Position numbers and translations under genes: made by a program. From Thiodiazotropha sp040507225 (GTDB lineage Bacteria > Pseudomonadota > Gammaproteobacteria > Chromatiales > Chromatiaceae): DNA of 64,000 nucleotides. The stretch is from assembly GCA_040507225.1 (NCBI GenBank), contig JBEVVG010000001.1, positions 1,116,001 through 1,180,000 of the forward strand, read 5' to 3'. The notes beneath the pieces were generated by a model that was not told the origin of the DNA, did not search any database, and worked only from the letters and a program-made list of their open reading frames with translations. Positions 35,936 through 45,506 of the stretch are shown here, one piece after another (within the stretch, counting starts at the first letter, position 1; every line of letters begins with the position of its first letter).

Positions 35936-36531
35936 GCACGGCAGTGCCACTCAACCTGCTGACCGCACTGCCTGCTGAGGCCAAGCCGCTGATCGCCCTG
36001 CTCGGACTCAAACGCAATCCCCGGCAGCACCCCTTCCCAGTATATAACGCACCCGGAATAAGCCTCGCGATCAGCGGGGTCGGCATCCGGGCGATGCATG
36101 AGGCGTCCCGCTACCTGCTCGATCACAGTTCCACGGAACAGACTTCAGCGTGGTTGAATATCGGCATCTGCGGTCACGGCTCCCTGGCGCTCGGCGAGTC
36201 CCTGATCGCACAACGGGTGATCCGCGGGGATCAGGCCACCTGGGATTTGCTGGTGCCGCCCGGACTCACACAGCAGGCCGGCACGCTCTGCTGTGTCGAA
36301 CAGCCGCAGGCGGATTATCGACCCGGAATGGCCTATGATATGGAATCTGCCGGTTTCATGACGGCGCTCCAGTCCGAACTCAGACGAGGTCGCATCGGCT
36401 TGCTCAAAGTCGTCTCCGACAATCCGTACCACGGCAGCGACAGGATTACCGCCCAGGGGGTTCGCGAACTTATCGCGCAACAGGCGGCGTTCATCACAGA
36501 CATGATTGACTGGCTTACCCGCAATGACTGA
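35932..36531 (+). CDS. Nucleoside phosphorylase/nucleosidase-fold protein
   Basis: The 199-residue protein matches the PNP/UDP phosphorylase fold used by MTA/SAH nucleosidases and purine phosphorylases: LTALPAEAKPLIALLG at the start, SGVGIRAMHEAS, GICGHGSLALGE, the substrate-binding YDMESAGF and the LLKVVSDN segment with the catalytic-type Asp. It is shorter than most active enzymes (about 230 residues) and part of the central region is lost. Similar proteins occur in hopanoid and quinone pathways; the substrate here is not known. Start at 35932 (ATGA overlap with GT2). Confidence 0.68.
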   Translation: MSTAVPLNLLTALPAEAKPLIALLGLKRNPRQHPFPVYNAPGISLAISGVGIRAMHEASRYLLDHSSTEQTSAWLNIGICGHGSLALGESLIAQRVIRGDQATWDLLVPPGLTQQAGTLCCVEQPQADYRPGMAYDMESAGFMTALQSELRRGRIGLLKVVSDNPYHGSDRITAQGVRELIAQQAAFITDMIDWLTRND

Positions 36532-37243
36532 CACAGCTTCCCGCAAATTACTCATCACCGGCGCCACCCACGGGATCGGCGCGGCAATCGCCCGTCGTCT
36601 GCTGCAGCGGGGTGACCGGGTGATCGGCATCGGACGTGATTTTTCCGCCTGGAGCGATCAGCCTCCGGGGTTTGAAGCGCTCCGGATGGATCTCGCGGAT
36701 CTGGAGAATCTGCCCCACCGGCTCGGGGACATCGCGCGGAATCATCCCGACCTGGACGGCCTGGTACTGAACGCCGGAACGGGACGTTTTGCTTCTCTGG
36801 AGGAGTTTTCCTACGACCAGATCCGCGCCATGGTCGACCTCAACCTGGTTCAGCACCTGTTCGTCACCCGGGCCTTCCTGCCTCACATGAAACGCCTGGG
36901 CCGGGGTGATGTGATCATCATCGGCTCGGAGTCGGGTTTGAGCGGCGGACGGCGCGGCACTCTTTACAGTGCCTGCAAATTCGCCCTCAGGGGTTTCTCC
37001 CAGTCACTGCGCGCCGAGTGCAGCAGCAACGGCTTGCGGGTCTGCCTGATCAACCCGGGTATGGTGGCGAGCGGATTTTTCGATGACCTGGACTTCGCAC
37101 CCGGTGAGCTTCCGGAGAATCACCTGCGCCCGGAAGACATTGCCGAGGCGGTCGAGTGGGTGCTGCGGGCGCACCCCGGGACCGTGTTCGATGAAATCGA
37201 TCTGAATCCCTTGAAAAAGGTGATTCAGTTCAGGAAGTCATGA
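36524..37243 (+). CDS. Short-chain dehydrogenase/reductase
   Basis: The 239-residue SDR has the cofactor motif TGATHGIG, NAGTG, and the catalytic tetrad elements with Ser in IIIGSESGLSG and YSACK. An Arg after the first strand (IGIGRD) suggests NADP(H) preference. It overlaps the preceding gene by 8 bp and the following trmO by 4 bp, so four genes are probably translated as a unit. The substrate is unknown; linkage with GT2 suggests sugar or small-molecule modification but is not proof. Confidence 0.88.
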   Translation: MTDTASRKLLITGATHGIGAAIARRLLQRGDRVIGIGRDFSAWSDQPPGFEALRMDLADLENLPHRLGDIARNHPDLDGLVLNAGTGRFASLEEFSYDQIRAMVDLNLVQHLFVTRAFLPHMKRLGRGDVIIIGSESGLSGGRRGTLYSACKFALRGFSQSLRAECSSNGLRVCLINPGMVASGFFDDLDFAPGELPENHLRPEDIAEAVEWVLRAHPGTVFDEIDLNPLKKVIQFRKS

Positions 37244-37956
37244 GCCTGTCACTCGAACCCATCGGCATCGTTCACTCCTGCTTCAAGGAAAAGTTCGGCA
37301 TTCCCCGCCAGTCCGGGCTGATTCCGGACGCCGAGGGACGCCTGGAGATACTGCCGCCCTACAATCGACCCGAGGCCTTCCGCGGACTCGAGGACTACTC
37401 CCATGTGTGGATCACCTTCATTTTCCATGCCGCCCGCAGGGATGCCTGGAAACCCATGGTCCGGCCGCCCCGCCTGGGTGGCAATCAGCGGGTCGGGGTG
37501 TTTGCCTCGAGAAGTCCGTTTCGCCCCAACCCGATCGGCCTGTCGGTGCTGAAACTGCTCAGGCTGGAGTGTTCCGGGGCTGGGGTGGTGCTGCACCTCG
37601 GCGGCATCGACCTGCTCGACGGCACCCCGGTGCTGGACATCAAACCCTATGTTCCCTATTCGGACAGCATCGCGGATGCCCGCGCCGGGTATGCGCCGAC
37701 CCCGCCCGGCCAGGACATAGCACTCGCCTTCAGTTCCCAGGCGGAGCAATTCCTGAACGGCCTCGAACCACAACGGGCGGAACACCTGAAGCGACTGATC
37801 CAGCAGATTCTGTCCCAGGACCCCCGTCCCGCCTACCTGGACGAGCGTCAGCGCAACCAGTTCGGCATGCGGCTTTACGATTACAATATCCGCTGGTCGG
37901 TACAGCAGGATGCATTTCGGATCTTGCAAATCAGCGAGACGCAAACCGACCCATGA
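37240..37956 (+). CDS. trmO: tRNA (N6-threonylcarbamoyladenosine-37)-methyltransferase TrmO
   Basis: TrmO (YaeB/TsaA) uses SAM to methylate t6A37 in tRNA-Thr. The 238-residue protein has the N-terminal IGIVHSCFKEKFGIPRQ, the signature RSPFRPNPIGLSV and the beta-barrel DIKPYVPYSDS, followed by the YaeB C-terminal domain with DPRPAY and YDYNIRWSV. It is the last gene of a coupled cluster (ATGA with the SDR gene). Confidence 0.95.
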   Translation: MSLSLEPIGIVHSCFKEKFGIPRQSGLIPDAEGRLEILPPYNRPEAFRGLEDYSHVWITFIFHAARRDAWKPMVRPPRLGGNQRVGVFASRSPFRPNPIGLSVLKLLRLECSGAGVVLHLGGIDLLDGTPVLDIKPYVPYSDSIADARAGYAPTPPGQDIALAFSSQAEQFLNGLEPQRAEHLKRLIQQILSQDPRPAYLDERQRNQFGMRLYDYNIRWSVQQDAFRILQISETQTDP

Positions 37957-38172
37957 GCGTTCGACACCGGCCGGCCGGCGGGTTATCCGACGCGGTGCCA
38001 GGCGTATCGGGAATCAAACGCCTCGCGGCACCACGCAAGACTTTCGGCGAAGCACACAAACCGTTATCATCCTCAGGGTCGACAAGCAGTTACATTCTTC
38101 TTCAAAGGTTGCACATCGTGTTGCCTCAGACGGCTTGAATTCCACCAGTCAAAGGCAACTGATCCCGATTCC

Positions 38173-40632
38173 ATGAGCAGTGACAGACCCTCCGCCCAGA
38201 CCACCAAAACGAACCTCATGAGTTCGTTCCTGCATCAGGTACCCGGCCGGGTATCCGCGATTCTGGAAAACTGGCATCAACTGGTCCACAGCGACTGGAA
38301 GGGAGACCTGCTCGATACCCTGATCGAACGCATCACCACGCTGTCGGAATCCGGAGAGAAATTCGGCGTTCACCAGATCGCCCACAGCGGAAAATCCCTG
38401 ATCGGGCATCTGAGCGACTACCACGGCACCGGCCTGAAGCCGCAGCATGACGACGTCGTCGCCCTGGATGGATTGATCCATGCCTTCAAGGATGCCTCCA
38501 TCCAGGCCTGCAACCAGCAGGCCGAGGAGCTGGCCAGCCAGGAGGAACAAGCCAGGCACGCCACTCCCCAGGTGCCACATGACGGCCACAAGGTCTTTCT
38601 GCTGGGTATCGAGGAGACCCTGGCGGGCAGCATCATCCGCCATCTGCAGGCCCTGAATTTCGATGTTTCCCTGCTCAACAGCCCTGAGGAAATCATCCAC
38701 CACTACGAAATCAACCCAACCGACTCCAGCTTCCTGATCAGCCACACCTCCGAGCTCGGAACGTTGTTCCCGGATTCCAAAAGCGCTGGTCTGTGGAACA
38801 AGGAGACCGGACTGCCCGGGCTTCCGGTGGCCTTCATTGCCGATTCTGCGGACCTGAAGACCCGCCTGGCCGCGATTCGCGTCGACGCGAGCGCCTACTG
38901 GGCGAAACCGGTGGACCCTTTCGTGGTGGCGAAACGGGTCGACGAACTCTGCTCACGCACCACGCATGCCAAATACCGGGTCATGATCGTCGAGGATGAT
39001 CCGGCGCAGGCCGATTTCGCGGATGCGATTCTCAGCAAGGCCCAGTTCGATTGCCGGATCGTGACCGACCCGCTGCGCGTGCTCGAGGCACTGCATGAGT
39101 TCCGTCCCGACCTGATCCTCATGGATCTCTACATGCCCGAGGCCAGCGGCACCGAACTGACCGCGGTGATTCGCGAACAGAACGAATTCGTCGATATCCC
39201 GATCGTGTTCCTCTCCGGGGAACAGGACCTGGACAAGCAGCTCAGTGCGCTGAGTTTCGGCGGCGAGGACTTCCTCTCCAAGCCCATCGCACCGAAACAC
39301 CTGATCCGCACCGTGACCAACCGCATCCGACGCGCCCGCCAGCTGAGTCACCGGTTCCATGGCGACGCCAGCAGCGAAAAGGTCTCCGGGCTGCATTCCA
39401 GGCACTATCTGCTGGAGCGGCTCGACGCCCTGCTGATCTCCGAGGCCGCCCTCGACGAAATCACCGGGGTCTTCTACCTGCAGATCGATAAGCCGGAGGA
39501 GCTGATTGCATCCGTGGGCATTGGCGGCCTCGACGTGGTGCTCTCCGAAGTTGCGAAGTTTCTGAAGAGCAAGCTTCAACCCCAGGACATATTGACCCGG
39601 TTCGGCGATAACAGCCTGGGACTGCTGGCCCTGCGCAGTTCCGCCAATGAACTCAAACAGCTGGCTCAGACCCTCTGCGATCACGCCCCGAGCCAGATTG
39701 TCGAGGTGGACAATTCCACCGCCGTGGTGACCCTGAGCATCGGTGTCTATCCGGTGGAGAGCGGCAATCAGGATTCCCGCTCAATCATCGCCCACGCCCA
39801 GATCGCCAGTCGCCGGGCGGCGGAAGCCGGTGGCAACCAGATCAATCTGTACCAGGCGGAACCGCGCTCTGTCGCCGATACCGACAAGCAGAAGGACATG
39901 GGCGCAATGCTGAAAACCGCCCTCAAGGAAAATCATTTCGACATCTTCTTCCAGCCCGTGGTGGCCCTGCAGGGTTCCTCAGTGGCGCATTACCAGACCC
40001 TGCTCAGGCTGCAGGAGCCCGACGGCAACCTGCACACCGCCGGGGAATTCATACCCGTAGCGGAAGAGCTGGGACTGATTGCCGAGGTCGACCAGTGGAT
40101 CACCCGGCGGGCCATCAATCTGGTCAATGAGAATCTCAAACAGGGCACCCAGCTACACCTCTTCGTCTCCCAATCCACCGATCTGCTGGAAAACATGGAA
40201 CGCCTCAGCTGGCTGAGCAAGAAACACCACGCCGGGCATATTTTCAAAAACACCCTCACCTTCGAGTTCAACATCCACGAGGTCGGACGCAACCTGAAAA
40301 CCGCCAAGATCTGTTTCGAGATGCTCAACAAGCTGGGCATCTCCTGCCTGCTGACCCGGGTCACCCATACGCCCGAAACGGAACAGATCATCCACCATTT
40401 GCCGATCCGCTTCATCAAACTGGATTACAGTCTGCTGAATGCCCCTGGCGAGGAAGTGCGGCAGCTCATCGAGATGGTGCACGAGCGGAAGATCAAGGCC
40501 ATCGCACCCCAGGTCGAGGATCCCCGCAGTATTGCCGCGCTGTGGAGCAGCGGCATCGATTATGTGCAGGGCAACTTCGTGCAGCGACCGGAAAACAATC
40601 TCATCTACGATTTCAACGAATCGGTGCTCTGA
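38173..40632 (+). CDS. FimX-like Hpt-REC-GGDEF-EAL protein with degenerate catalytic motifs
   Basis: Domains in order over 819 residues: an Hpt-like helical module (HQIAHSGK; H71 and K74), a receiver-like domain without phospho-site (about 135-255), a true receiver (MIVEDDPAQAD; Asp318 in LILMDLYMP; K in FLSKP), a GGDEF domain whose active site reads FGDNS, and an EAL domain whose EAL motif is QTL. Both c-di-GMP catalytic signatures are therefore lost, as in FimX, which binds c-di-GMP and controls type IV pili. A role as c-di-GMP effector in motility is inferred. It is monocistronic. Confidence 0.88.
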   Translation: MSSDRPSAQTTKTNLMSSFLHQVPGRVSAILENWHQLVHSDWKGDLLDTLIERITTLSESGEKFGVHQIAHSGKSLIGHLSDYHGTGLKPQHDDVVALDGLIHAFKDASIQACNQQAEELASQEEQARHATPQVPHDGHKVFLLGIEETLAGSIIRHLQALNFDVSLLNSPEEIIHHYEINPTDSSFLISHTSELGTLFPDSKSAGLWNKETGLPGLPVAFIADSADLKTRLAAIRVDASAYWAKPVDPFVVAKRVDELCSRTTHAKYRVMIVEDDPAQADFADAILSKAQFDCRIVTDPLRVLEALHEFRPDLILMDLYMPEASGTELTAVIREQNEFVDIPIVFLSGEQDLDKQLSALSFGGEDFLSKPIAPKHLIRTVTNRIRRARQLSHRFHGDASSEKVSGLHSRHYLLERLDALLISEAALDEITGVFYLQIDKPEELIASVGIGGLDVVLSEVAKFLKSKLQPQDILTRFGDNSLGLLALRSSANELKQLAQTLCDHAPSQIVEVDNSTAVVTLSIGVYPVESGNQDSRSIIAHAQIASRRAAEAGGNQINLYQAEPRSVADTDKQKDMGAMLKTALKENHFDIFFQPVVALQGSSVAHYQTLLRLQEPDGNLHTAGEFIPVAEELGLIAEVDQWITRRAINLVNENLKQGTQLHLFVSQSTDLLENMERLSWLSKKHHAGHIFKNTLTFEFNIHEVGRNLKTAKICFEMLNKLGISCLLTRVTHTPETEQIIHHLPIRFIKLDYSLLNAPGEEVRQLIEMVHERKIKAIAPQVEDPRSIAALWSSGIDYVQGNFVQRPENNLIYDFNESVL

Positions 40633-40777
40633 TACCACTGGCATCGATCCTGCATGTTTCATGGTCAGACCTGATCGTGCGGGCGCTTCCCGCTCAGGCG
40701 TCGCCTGAGTTTGACACGCCTGCCGCGGAGAGCCCTCTCCGCAGGGTTCCCGGACGATTCATCGGAGCACACCGACC

Positions 40778-41221
40778 ATGATTATTAATCATTATAAAAC
40801 AATAATTTATATTATATTCTTAAGTTTTTCAGGAAGTTTGGCGGCCGAACTCCCCGACGACGACCTGCTCTCTATGAATCGTCCCCAGCCGGCCACGGAG
40901 GAGCCCCGGACCACACGGGTCTACCCCAGCCCGGTCGGACCCCGCTTCGAGGCGGGTGATGCGGCATTGAATTGCCGCCAGTTGGATCAGGCGATTGCCA
41001 TGCTGGAGAATGATACCTACACCGCCAAGCCCGGTTTCTACGAAGACCCGTATACCGGGGCGTCGATCTGGATCAGCGCGATCTGGGCGCCGGGTGCGCT
41101 GGCCTATCTGGGCTATTCCGGCGTAGCCGAGTATTATGAGGACGACCGCATCCACGATGCCCAGAGCCGTATTGAGGCACTCCGACGTATAAAGGCGCAA
41201 TCGCACTGTTATGAGTACTGA
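40778..41221 (+). CDS. Exported hypothetical protein coupled to an ABC exporter
   Basis: No family is recognised. The 147 residues begin with a signal peptide (TIIYIIFLSFSGSLAAE), followed by a Pro/Thr-rich linker and a region with one more hydrophobic helix (ASIWISAIWAPGALAYLGYSG) flanked by a helix with two Cys (ALNCRQLDQAIAML; QSHCYEY). Its last codons overlap the start of the ABC transporter by 11 bp, which implies a shared function, perhaps as an accessory or cargo-related factor. The 5' end is markedly AT-rich. Confidence 0.62.
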   Translation: MIINHYKTIIYIIFLSFSGSLAAELPDDDLLSMNRPQPATEEPRTTRVYPSPVGPRFEAGDAALNCRQLDQAIAMLENDTYTAKPGFYEDPYTGASIWISAIWAPGALAYLGYSGVAEYYEDDRIHDAQSRIEALRRIKAQSHCYEY

Positions 41222-43049
41222 TGCCGATACGGCATATTCCCCCGACCTACCACTTCGACAGGAGACTTACCGCTGGAATGAACTGATCCAGATGATTCTG
41301 CGGCACCGGAGAGAACTGGTGATCGCCAACCTGGTGGCCATCCTCGGCACCATTGCCGCGGTTCCCGTGCCGCTGCTGATACCCCTGCTGGTCGACGAGG
41401 TGCTGCTGCATCAACCCGGACGTGCCGTGGGCCTGATGAACAGTCTGTTTCCCGAGGCCTGGCATGGGCCGATCCTTTACATCCTGGCGATTCTCGCACT
41501 GACCCTGTTTCTCAGGCTCGCCGCGCTGGTCTTCGGGGTCTGGCAGACCTGGCAGTTCACGCGCATCGCCAAGGACGTGATCTACCACATGCGCCGGGAC
41601 CTGCTGCTGCGGCTCGAGCACATCTCGATGTCGGCCTACGAGACCATGGGCAGCGGTACCGTGGCCTCGCACCTGGTAACCGACCTGGAGGCCATCGACA
41701 GTTTCGTCAGCGTCACCACCAGTAAATTCCTGGTGGCCGTGCTGAGCATCCTGGGCACCGCGCTGGTGCTGCTGTGGATCAACTGGCCGCTGGCCCTGTT
41801 CATCCTCTTCCTCAATCCTCTGGTGATCTACTTCACCACTGTGTTCGGACGCAAGGTAAAGCATCTGAAGAAGGCGGAAAACTCCGCCTTCCAGCTGTTT
41901 CAGGAGTCTCTGGAGGAGACCCTGGATGCGATTCAGCAGATCCGCGCGAGTAACCGGGAACGCCACTACGTGCAGCGCATCATCGACAAGGCCGAGCGTA
42001 TCCGTCATCACTCCGCTGCCTTCACCTGGAAGAGCGATGCGGCCAACCGGCTGTCTTTCATGATTTTCCTGTTCGGCTTCGATATCTTCCGCGCGGTGAG
42101 CATGTTCATGGTGCTCTGGTCGGACCTGACCATCGGGGAGATGCTTGGGGTCTATGCGTATCTCTGGTTCATGATGGGGCCGGTGCAGGAGGTGCTGAAC
42201 ATCCAGTACGCGTACAACGGTGCCCAGGCGGCTCTGGGACGCATCAACGAATTGCTGCAGGTGGATCTCGAGCCGGTCTACCCGCACCGCTTCAACCCCT
42301 TCGAAGGCAAGACCACCGTGGGTCTGCGCCTGGATGACATCAGCTTCGCCTACGGCGCGGGCCCGCAGGTGCTCAACGGAATCAACCTGGAGGTGCGTCC
42401 CGGGGAAAAGGTGGCCTTCGTCGGTGCCAGCGGCGGCGGCAAGACCACCCTGGTGCAGATCATTCTGGGACTCTACCCGGTCACCTCCGGCCGCGTATCC
42501 TTTGATGGGGTAGCGGTGCAGGAGATCGGCATGGACGTGGTCCGTGACCATGTCGCCACGGTGTTGCAGCACCCGGCGCTGCTCAACGACAGTGTGCGCA
42601 TCAACCTGACCCTGGGACGGGAGATCGACGATGAACAGCTCTGGCAGGCCCTGGAAATTGCCCAGCTCAAGACCACGGTCGAGCAGCTGGAGAACGGCCT
42701 GGACACCCTGATCGGGCGCTTCGGGGTGCGCTTGTCCGGTGGCCAGCGGCAACGCCTGGCGATCGCCCGCATGGTTCTGACACGGCCTTCCGTGGTGATT
42801 CTCGATGAGGCCACCTCGGCCCTCGACACCACCACCGAAGGCGACCTCCACCAGGCCCTGCGCGCCTTTCTCAAGGAGCGTACGACAGTGATTATTGCCC
42901 ATCGTCTGAGCGCGGTGAAGCAGGCGGACCGGGTGCTGGTACTTGAGGACGGCCGGGTTGTCGAACAGGGACGACATGAAGAGCTGCTGGAGAACAACGG
43001 ACTCTACACCAGCCTGTACGGTCGGCAGGAGAGCGGCTCCGGCGTGTAA
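41211..43049 (+). CDS. ABC exporter (fused permease-ATPase)
   Basis: The 612-residue half-transporter has a type IV exporter membrane domain (six helices between about residues 30 and 320) and an ATPase with Walker A GASGGGKTT (an extra Gly in place of the usual Ser-Gly), Q-loop VLQHPALLND, signature LSGGQRQRLAIARM, Walker B VVILDEATSALD and H-loop IIAHRLS. It works as a homodimer or heterodimer; substrates of this class are lipids, drugs or peptides. It is translated together with the small exported protein upstream. Confidence 0.9.
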   Translation: MSTDADTAYSPDLPLRQETYRWNELIQMILRHRRELVIANLVAILGTIAAVPVPLLIPLLVDEVLLHQPGRAVGLMNSLFPEAWHGPILYILAILALTLFLRLAALVFGVWQTWQFTRIAKDVIYHMRRDLLLRLEHISMSAYETMGSGTVASHLVTDLEAIDSFVSVTTSKFLVAVLSILGTALVLLWINWPLALFILFLNPLVIYFTTVFGRKVKHLKKAENSAFQLFQESLEETLDAIQQIRASNRERHYVQRIIDKAERIRHHSAAFTWKSDAANRLSFMIFLFGFDIFRAVSMFMVLWSDLTIGEMLGVYAYLWFMMGPVQEVLNIQYAYNGAQAALGRINELLQVDLEPVYPHRFNPFEGKTTVGLRLDDISFAYGAGPQVLNGINLEVRPGEKVAFVGASGGGKTTLVQIILGLYPVTSGRVSFDGVAVQEIGMDVVRDHVATVLQHPALLNDSVRINLTLGREIDDEQLWQALEIAQLKTTVEQLENGLDTLIGRFGVRLSGGQRQRLAIARMVLTRPSVVILDEATSALDTTTEGDLHQALRAFLKERTTVIIAHRLSAVKQADRVLVLEDGRVVEQGRHEELLENNGLYTSLYGRQESGSGV

Positions 43050-43196
43050 GCCCGGCCCAGTGTGGTGTTCTTGACCAGGCAGTCGGCGACGGGCGGTGCA
43101 TCGGCGGTATCTTCGGTGGGCGTTTCATTCCAGGCCCCCATCAAGGGCCGTCAAGCAGGCCTCTGATACCGGTATTGTACCGGGTCAATCCGTGAA

Positions 43197-43661
43197 TCAG
43201 TCCGGTATACCGGTGCCGGGACCGGAACGCAGATACGCTGCCGAGGGCTCCGGCCTGTGCCACAGCCATAGCGCCACCAGGATGAGTACCAGTCCCACAC
43301 CCAGAGACAGCCAGATCCCGGGCTGTCCCAGCCACTGCAGCAGGACGAAGCCGAGAGTCATTCCGGCAAACGCCCAAGCTTTGCCCTGGCGGCTCATCTG
43401 GCCCTGTTCCAGGAACAGTCTGACCGGTTCCCCGAAATGGGGATGCGCGAGGATGCGCCGGGTCAGGTGGGGTGCGCTGCGGGACCAGCACCACACCGCG
43501 CCGATCCAGAAAACCGTGGTGGGCATCACCGGCAGAAAGATCCCCACCACTCCCAGGCCGAACAACACCCAGCCCAAGGCCATCAAACCGCCTCGCACGG
43601 CGGTATTGCGGGGTGCTGTGACGATGACTGGGTTTTTGTCGGCATTCATGGTTTCTATCAT
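43197..43661 (-). CDS. YbaN/DUF454 family membrane protein
   Basis: A small inner-membrane protein with three hydrophobic helices. The family signature LGVVGIFLPVMPTTVFWIGA and RILAHPHFGEPVRLFLEQGQMSRQGKA is intact. The frame is open to 43913, but only from MIETMNADK (43661) or MNADK (43649) is the length normal, about 150 residues. The function of the family is unknown. It is divergent from ribC and convergent with the ABC gene. Confidence 0.82.
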   Translation of the reverse strand: MIETMNADKNPVIVTAPRNTAVRGGLMALGWVLFGLGVVGIFLPVMPTTVFWIGAVWCWSRSAPHLTRRILAHPHFGEPVRLFLEQGQMSRQGKAWAFAGMTLGFVLLQWLGQPGIWLSLGVGLVLILVALWLWHRPEPSAAYLRSGPGTGIPD

Positions 43662-43956
43662 AGATGTTATGACCGCTCCGAACAGGAATTCGATGCCTTG
43701 GGTTTGTGGGGATTTCCCCGGACCGGATGCCAGGCAACGCCTCCCCCGGCTGGATCCAGCCCGGAAAACCCGGGGTTCCGCGTACCCGCAAAGCTCTGCC
43801 GCAGTCGTCCACACAGGCGGGCGTGCATCACTGAGTATCCCATCCGGAAGCAATCTGCCGACCGAGCGAGCTGGGCGGTTGAGCTCATCCAACCCGGACA
43901 GGCATAATTTCACCCGCGTCTACGTGGGCACAGAATCGAACTGCTGGAGGATTTGC

Positions 43957-44571
43957 ATGTTTACCGGAATCGTACAGGGTACCGCCGAGGTCGTTGCGAT
44001 CGATGAAAAGACCGATTTCCGAACCCACCGGTTGAGATTCCCCGATTCGGCACTGAGCAACCTGCAGCCGGGCGCTTCGATCGCGCACAATGGTTGCTGC
44101 CTGACAGTGGCCCGGATTGCCGGCGACTGTGTGGATTTCGACCTCATGCAGGAGACTCTGCGGGTCACCAACCTGGGTGAACTGATACCGGGGGAGCGGG
44201 TGAATTTCGAGCGGGCCGCCCGATTCGGCGATGAAATCGGTGGTCATGCCATGTCCGGGCATATCCTCTGCACCGCGGATGTGATCGCCGTAAAGACCTC
44301 GGAAAACAATCACCAGGTGCGCTTTCGACTGCCCCGGGAGTGGTCGAAATACCTGTTCACCAAGGGCTACATCGGCATCGATGGCATCAGCCTGACCATC
44401 GGCGAGGTATCCGGCAACGAATTCGACGTCAACCTGATCCCGGAGACCCTGCAGCGCACCAACATCGGTTCGCGAACCCCGGGGGACCGGGTGAACATCG
44501 AGATCGACCCGCAAACCCAGGCGATCGTGGATACGGTCACGCGGATTCTTCCGCACATGCTGAATCCCTGA
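43957..44571 (+). CDS. ribC: Riboflavin synthase alpha subunit
   Basis: Catalyses dismutation of 6,7-dimethyl-8-ribityllumazine to riboflavin. The 204-residue protein has the duplicated lumazine-binding barrel: MFTGIVQGTAEV, SIAHNGCCLTV, DLMQETLRVTNLG in the first half; GHAMSGHILCTADV, GYIGIDGISLTIGEV and LIPETLQRTNIG in the second, close to the Escherichia coli enzyme. GGAGG lies 7 nt before the ATG. It stands outside a rib operon, and no FMN riboswitch is evident in the 295-bp gap upstream. Confidence 0.95.
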   Translation: MFTGIVQGTAEVVAIDEKTDFRTHRLRFPDSALSNLQPGASIAHNGCCLTVARIAGDCVDFDLMQETLRVTNLGELIPGERVNFERAARFGDEIGGHAMSGHILCTADVIAVKTSENNHQVRFRLPREWSKYLFTKGYIGIDGISLTIGEVSGNEFDVNLIPETLQRTNIGSRTPGDRVNIEIDPQTQAIVDTVTRILPHMLNP

Positions 44572-44575
44572 GTCA

Positions 44576-45490
44576 TTGCTCGTGGCGCCCCGATTCGAAC
44601 CCGGCCAGCTGTGGCGGATGCTCACCGAACGCAGCCGATCGGCCCAGGCCAGCGGTCACCTGCACAGTATCGAAACCGCCACCTGTCCACTGAGTGAAGA
44701 CGGGGTGGCGTTCATCGTTCGCGTGGCAGCCAACCTGAAACGAAAGGCCGCGGACAAGAAAAGCCATCGCGCGGACTTCAACCCTTTTCTACCGCCGGAA
44801 GCGCCACTGATCGTGTGTGAAATCTCCGGCACCCACCTGGCGGTACTGAATAAATTCAATGTGGTGAATCACCACCTGTTGCTTGTCACGCGTAGCTTCG
44901 AGGAGCAGCAAACCCTGCTGACAGCCGCGGATTTCGCAGCCTTGTGGCAATGCCTGGGGGAATATCCAAGTGTGGGTTTCTACAACGGGGGCGCTGCCGC
45001 AGGCGCGAGCCAGAGACACAAACACCTGCAACTCGTGCCGCTGCCCCTGTATCCCGACGCTGAGTCGAATCCCCGGCCCTACCCGTTTGCATCGATACTG
45101 GAACACGATTCCCCGGTGTTGCAATCACAGTCCCTTACGGCGCTGCCCTTCCGGCACCGCTGGTGCCGGCTGCCCGGCGAGTGGTCAGGCGACCCGGCAG
45201 AGGCCGCGGAACTCGCCTACAGGCGCTATCGGGAGATGCTCACCGAGTGTGGCATCGAGGCGCTGGAACGGGACGGCGGATTATGCCAATCAGCCCCTTA
45301 CAACCTGTTGATGACCCCCGACTGGATGTTCCTGATACCCCGCTCCCGGGAATTCTGCGAAGGGATCTCAGTCAATGGTCTGGGCTACCTGGGATCCCTG
45401 TTCGTTACAGACCCGGAGGCCTTGCAGCGTCTGCGTGAGATCGGTCCGCTGCGGCTGCTGGCTGAAGTTTCGCGGCCACAAGCGGATTGA
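44576..45490 (+). CDS. ATP adenylyltransferase (Ap4A phosphorylase family)
   Basis: The family splits Ap4A with phosphate into ATP and ADP. The histidine motif ASQRHKHLQLVPLP carries the catalytic His, and GFYNGGAAAGASQ, LFPPEAPL-like FLPPEAPLIV and the C-terminal NLLMTPDWMFLIPRS region match Apa1/Apa2 and bacterial homologues. There are 304 residues from a TTG at 44576; a GTG six bases later is an equal choice, and neither has a strong ribosome site. It lies 4 bp after the ribC stop and is probably cotranscribed. Confidence 0.85.
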   Translation: MLVAPRFEPGQLWRMLTERSRSAQASGHLHSIETATCPLSEDGVAFIVRVAANLKRKAADKKSHRADFNPFLPPEAPLIVCEISGTHLAVLNKFNVVNHHLLLVTRSFEEQQTLLTAADFAALWQCLGEYPSVGFYNGGAAAGASQRHKHLQLVPLPLYPDAESNPRPYPFASILEHDSPVLQSQSLTALPFRHRWCRLPGEWSGDPAEAAELAYRRYREMLTECGIEALERDGGLCQSAPYNLLMTPDWMFLIPRSREFCEGISVNGLGYLGSLFVTDPEALQRLREIGPLRLLAEVSRPQAD

Positions 45491-45506
45491 AGCGGCTTTT
45501 GGCGCG

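Noticed and set aside
43662..43956. FMN riboswitch upstream of riboflavin synthase
   Set aside because: I could not find the conserved RFN helices or their order, and the gene is outside a rib operon.
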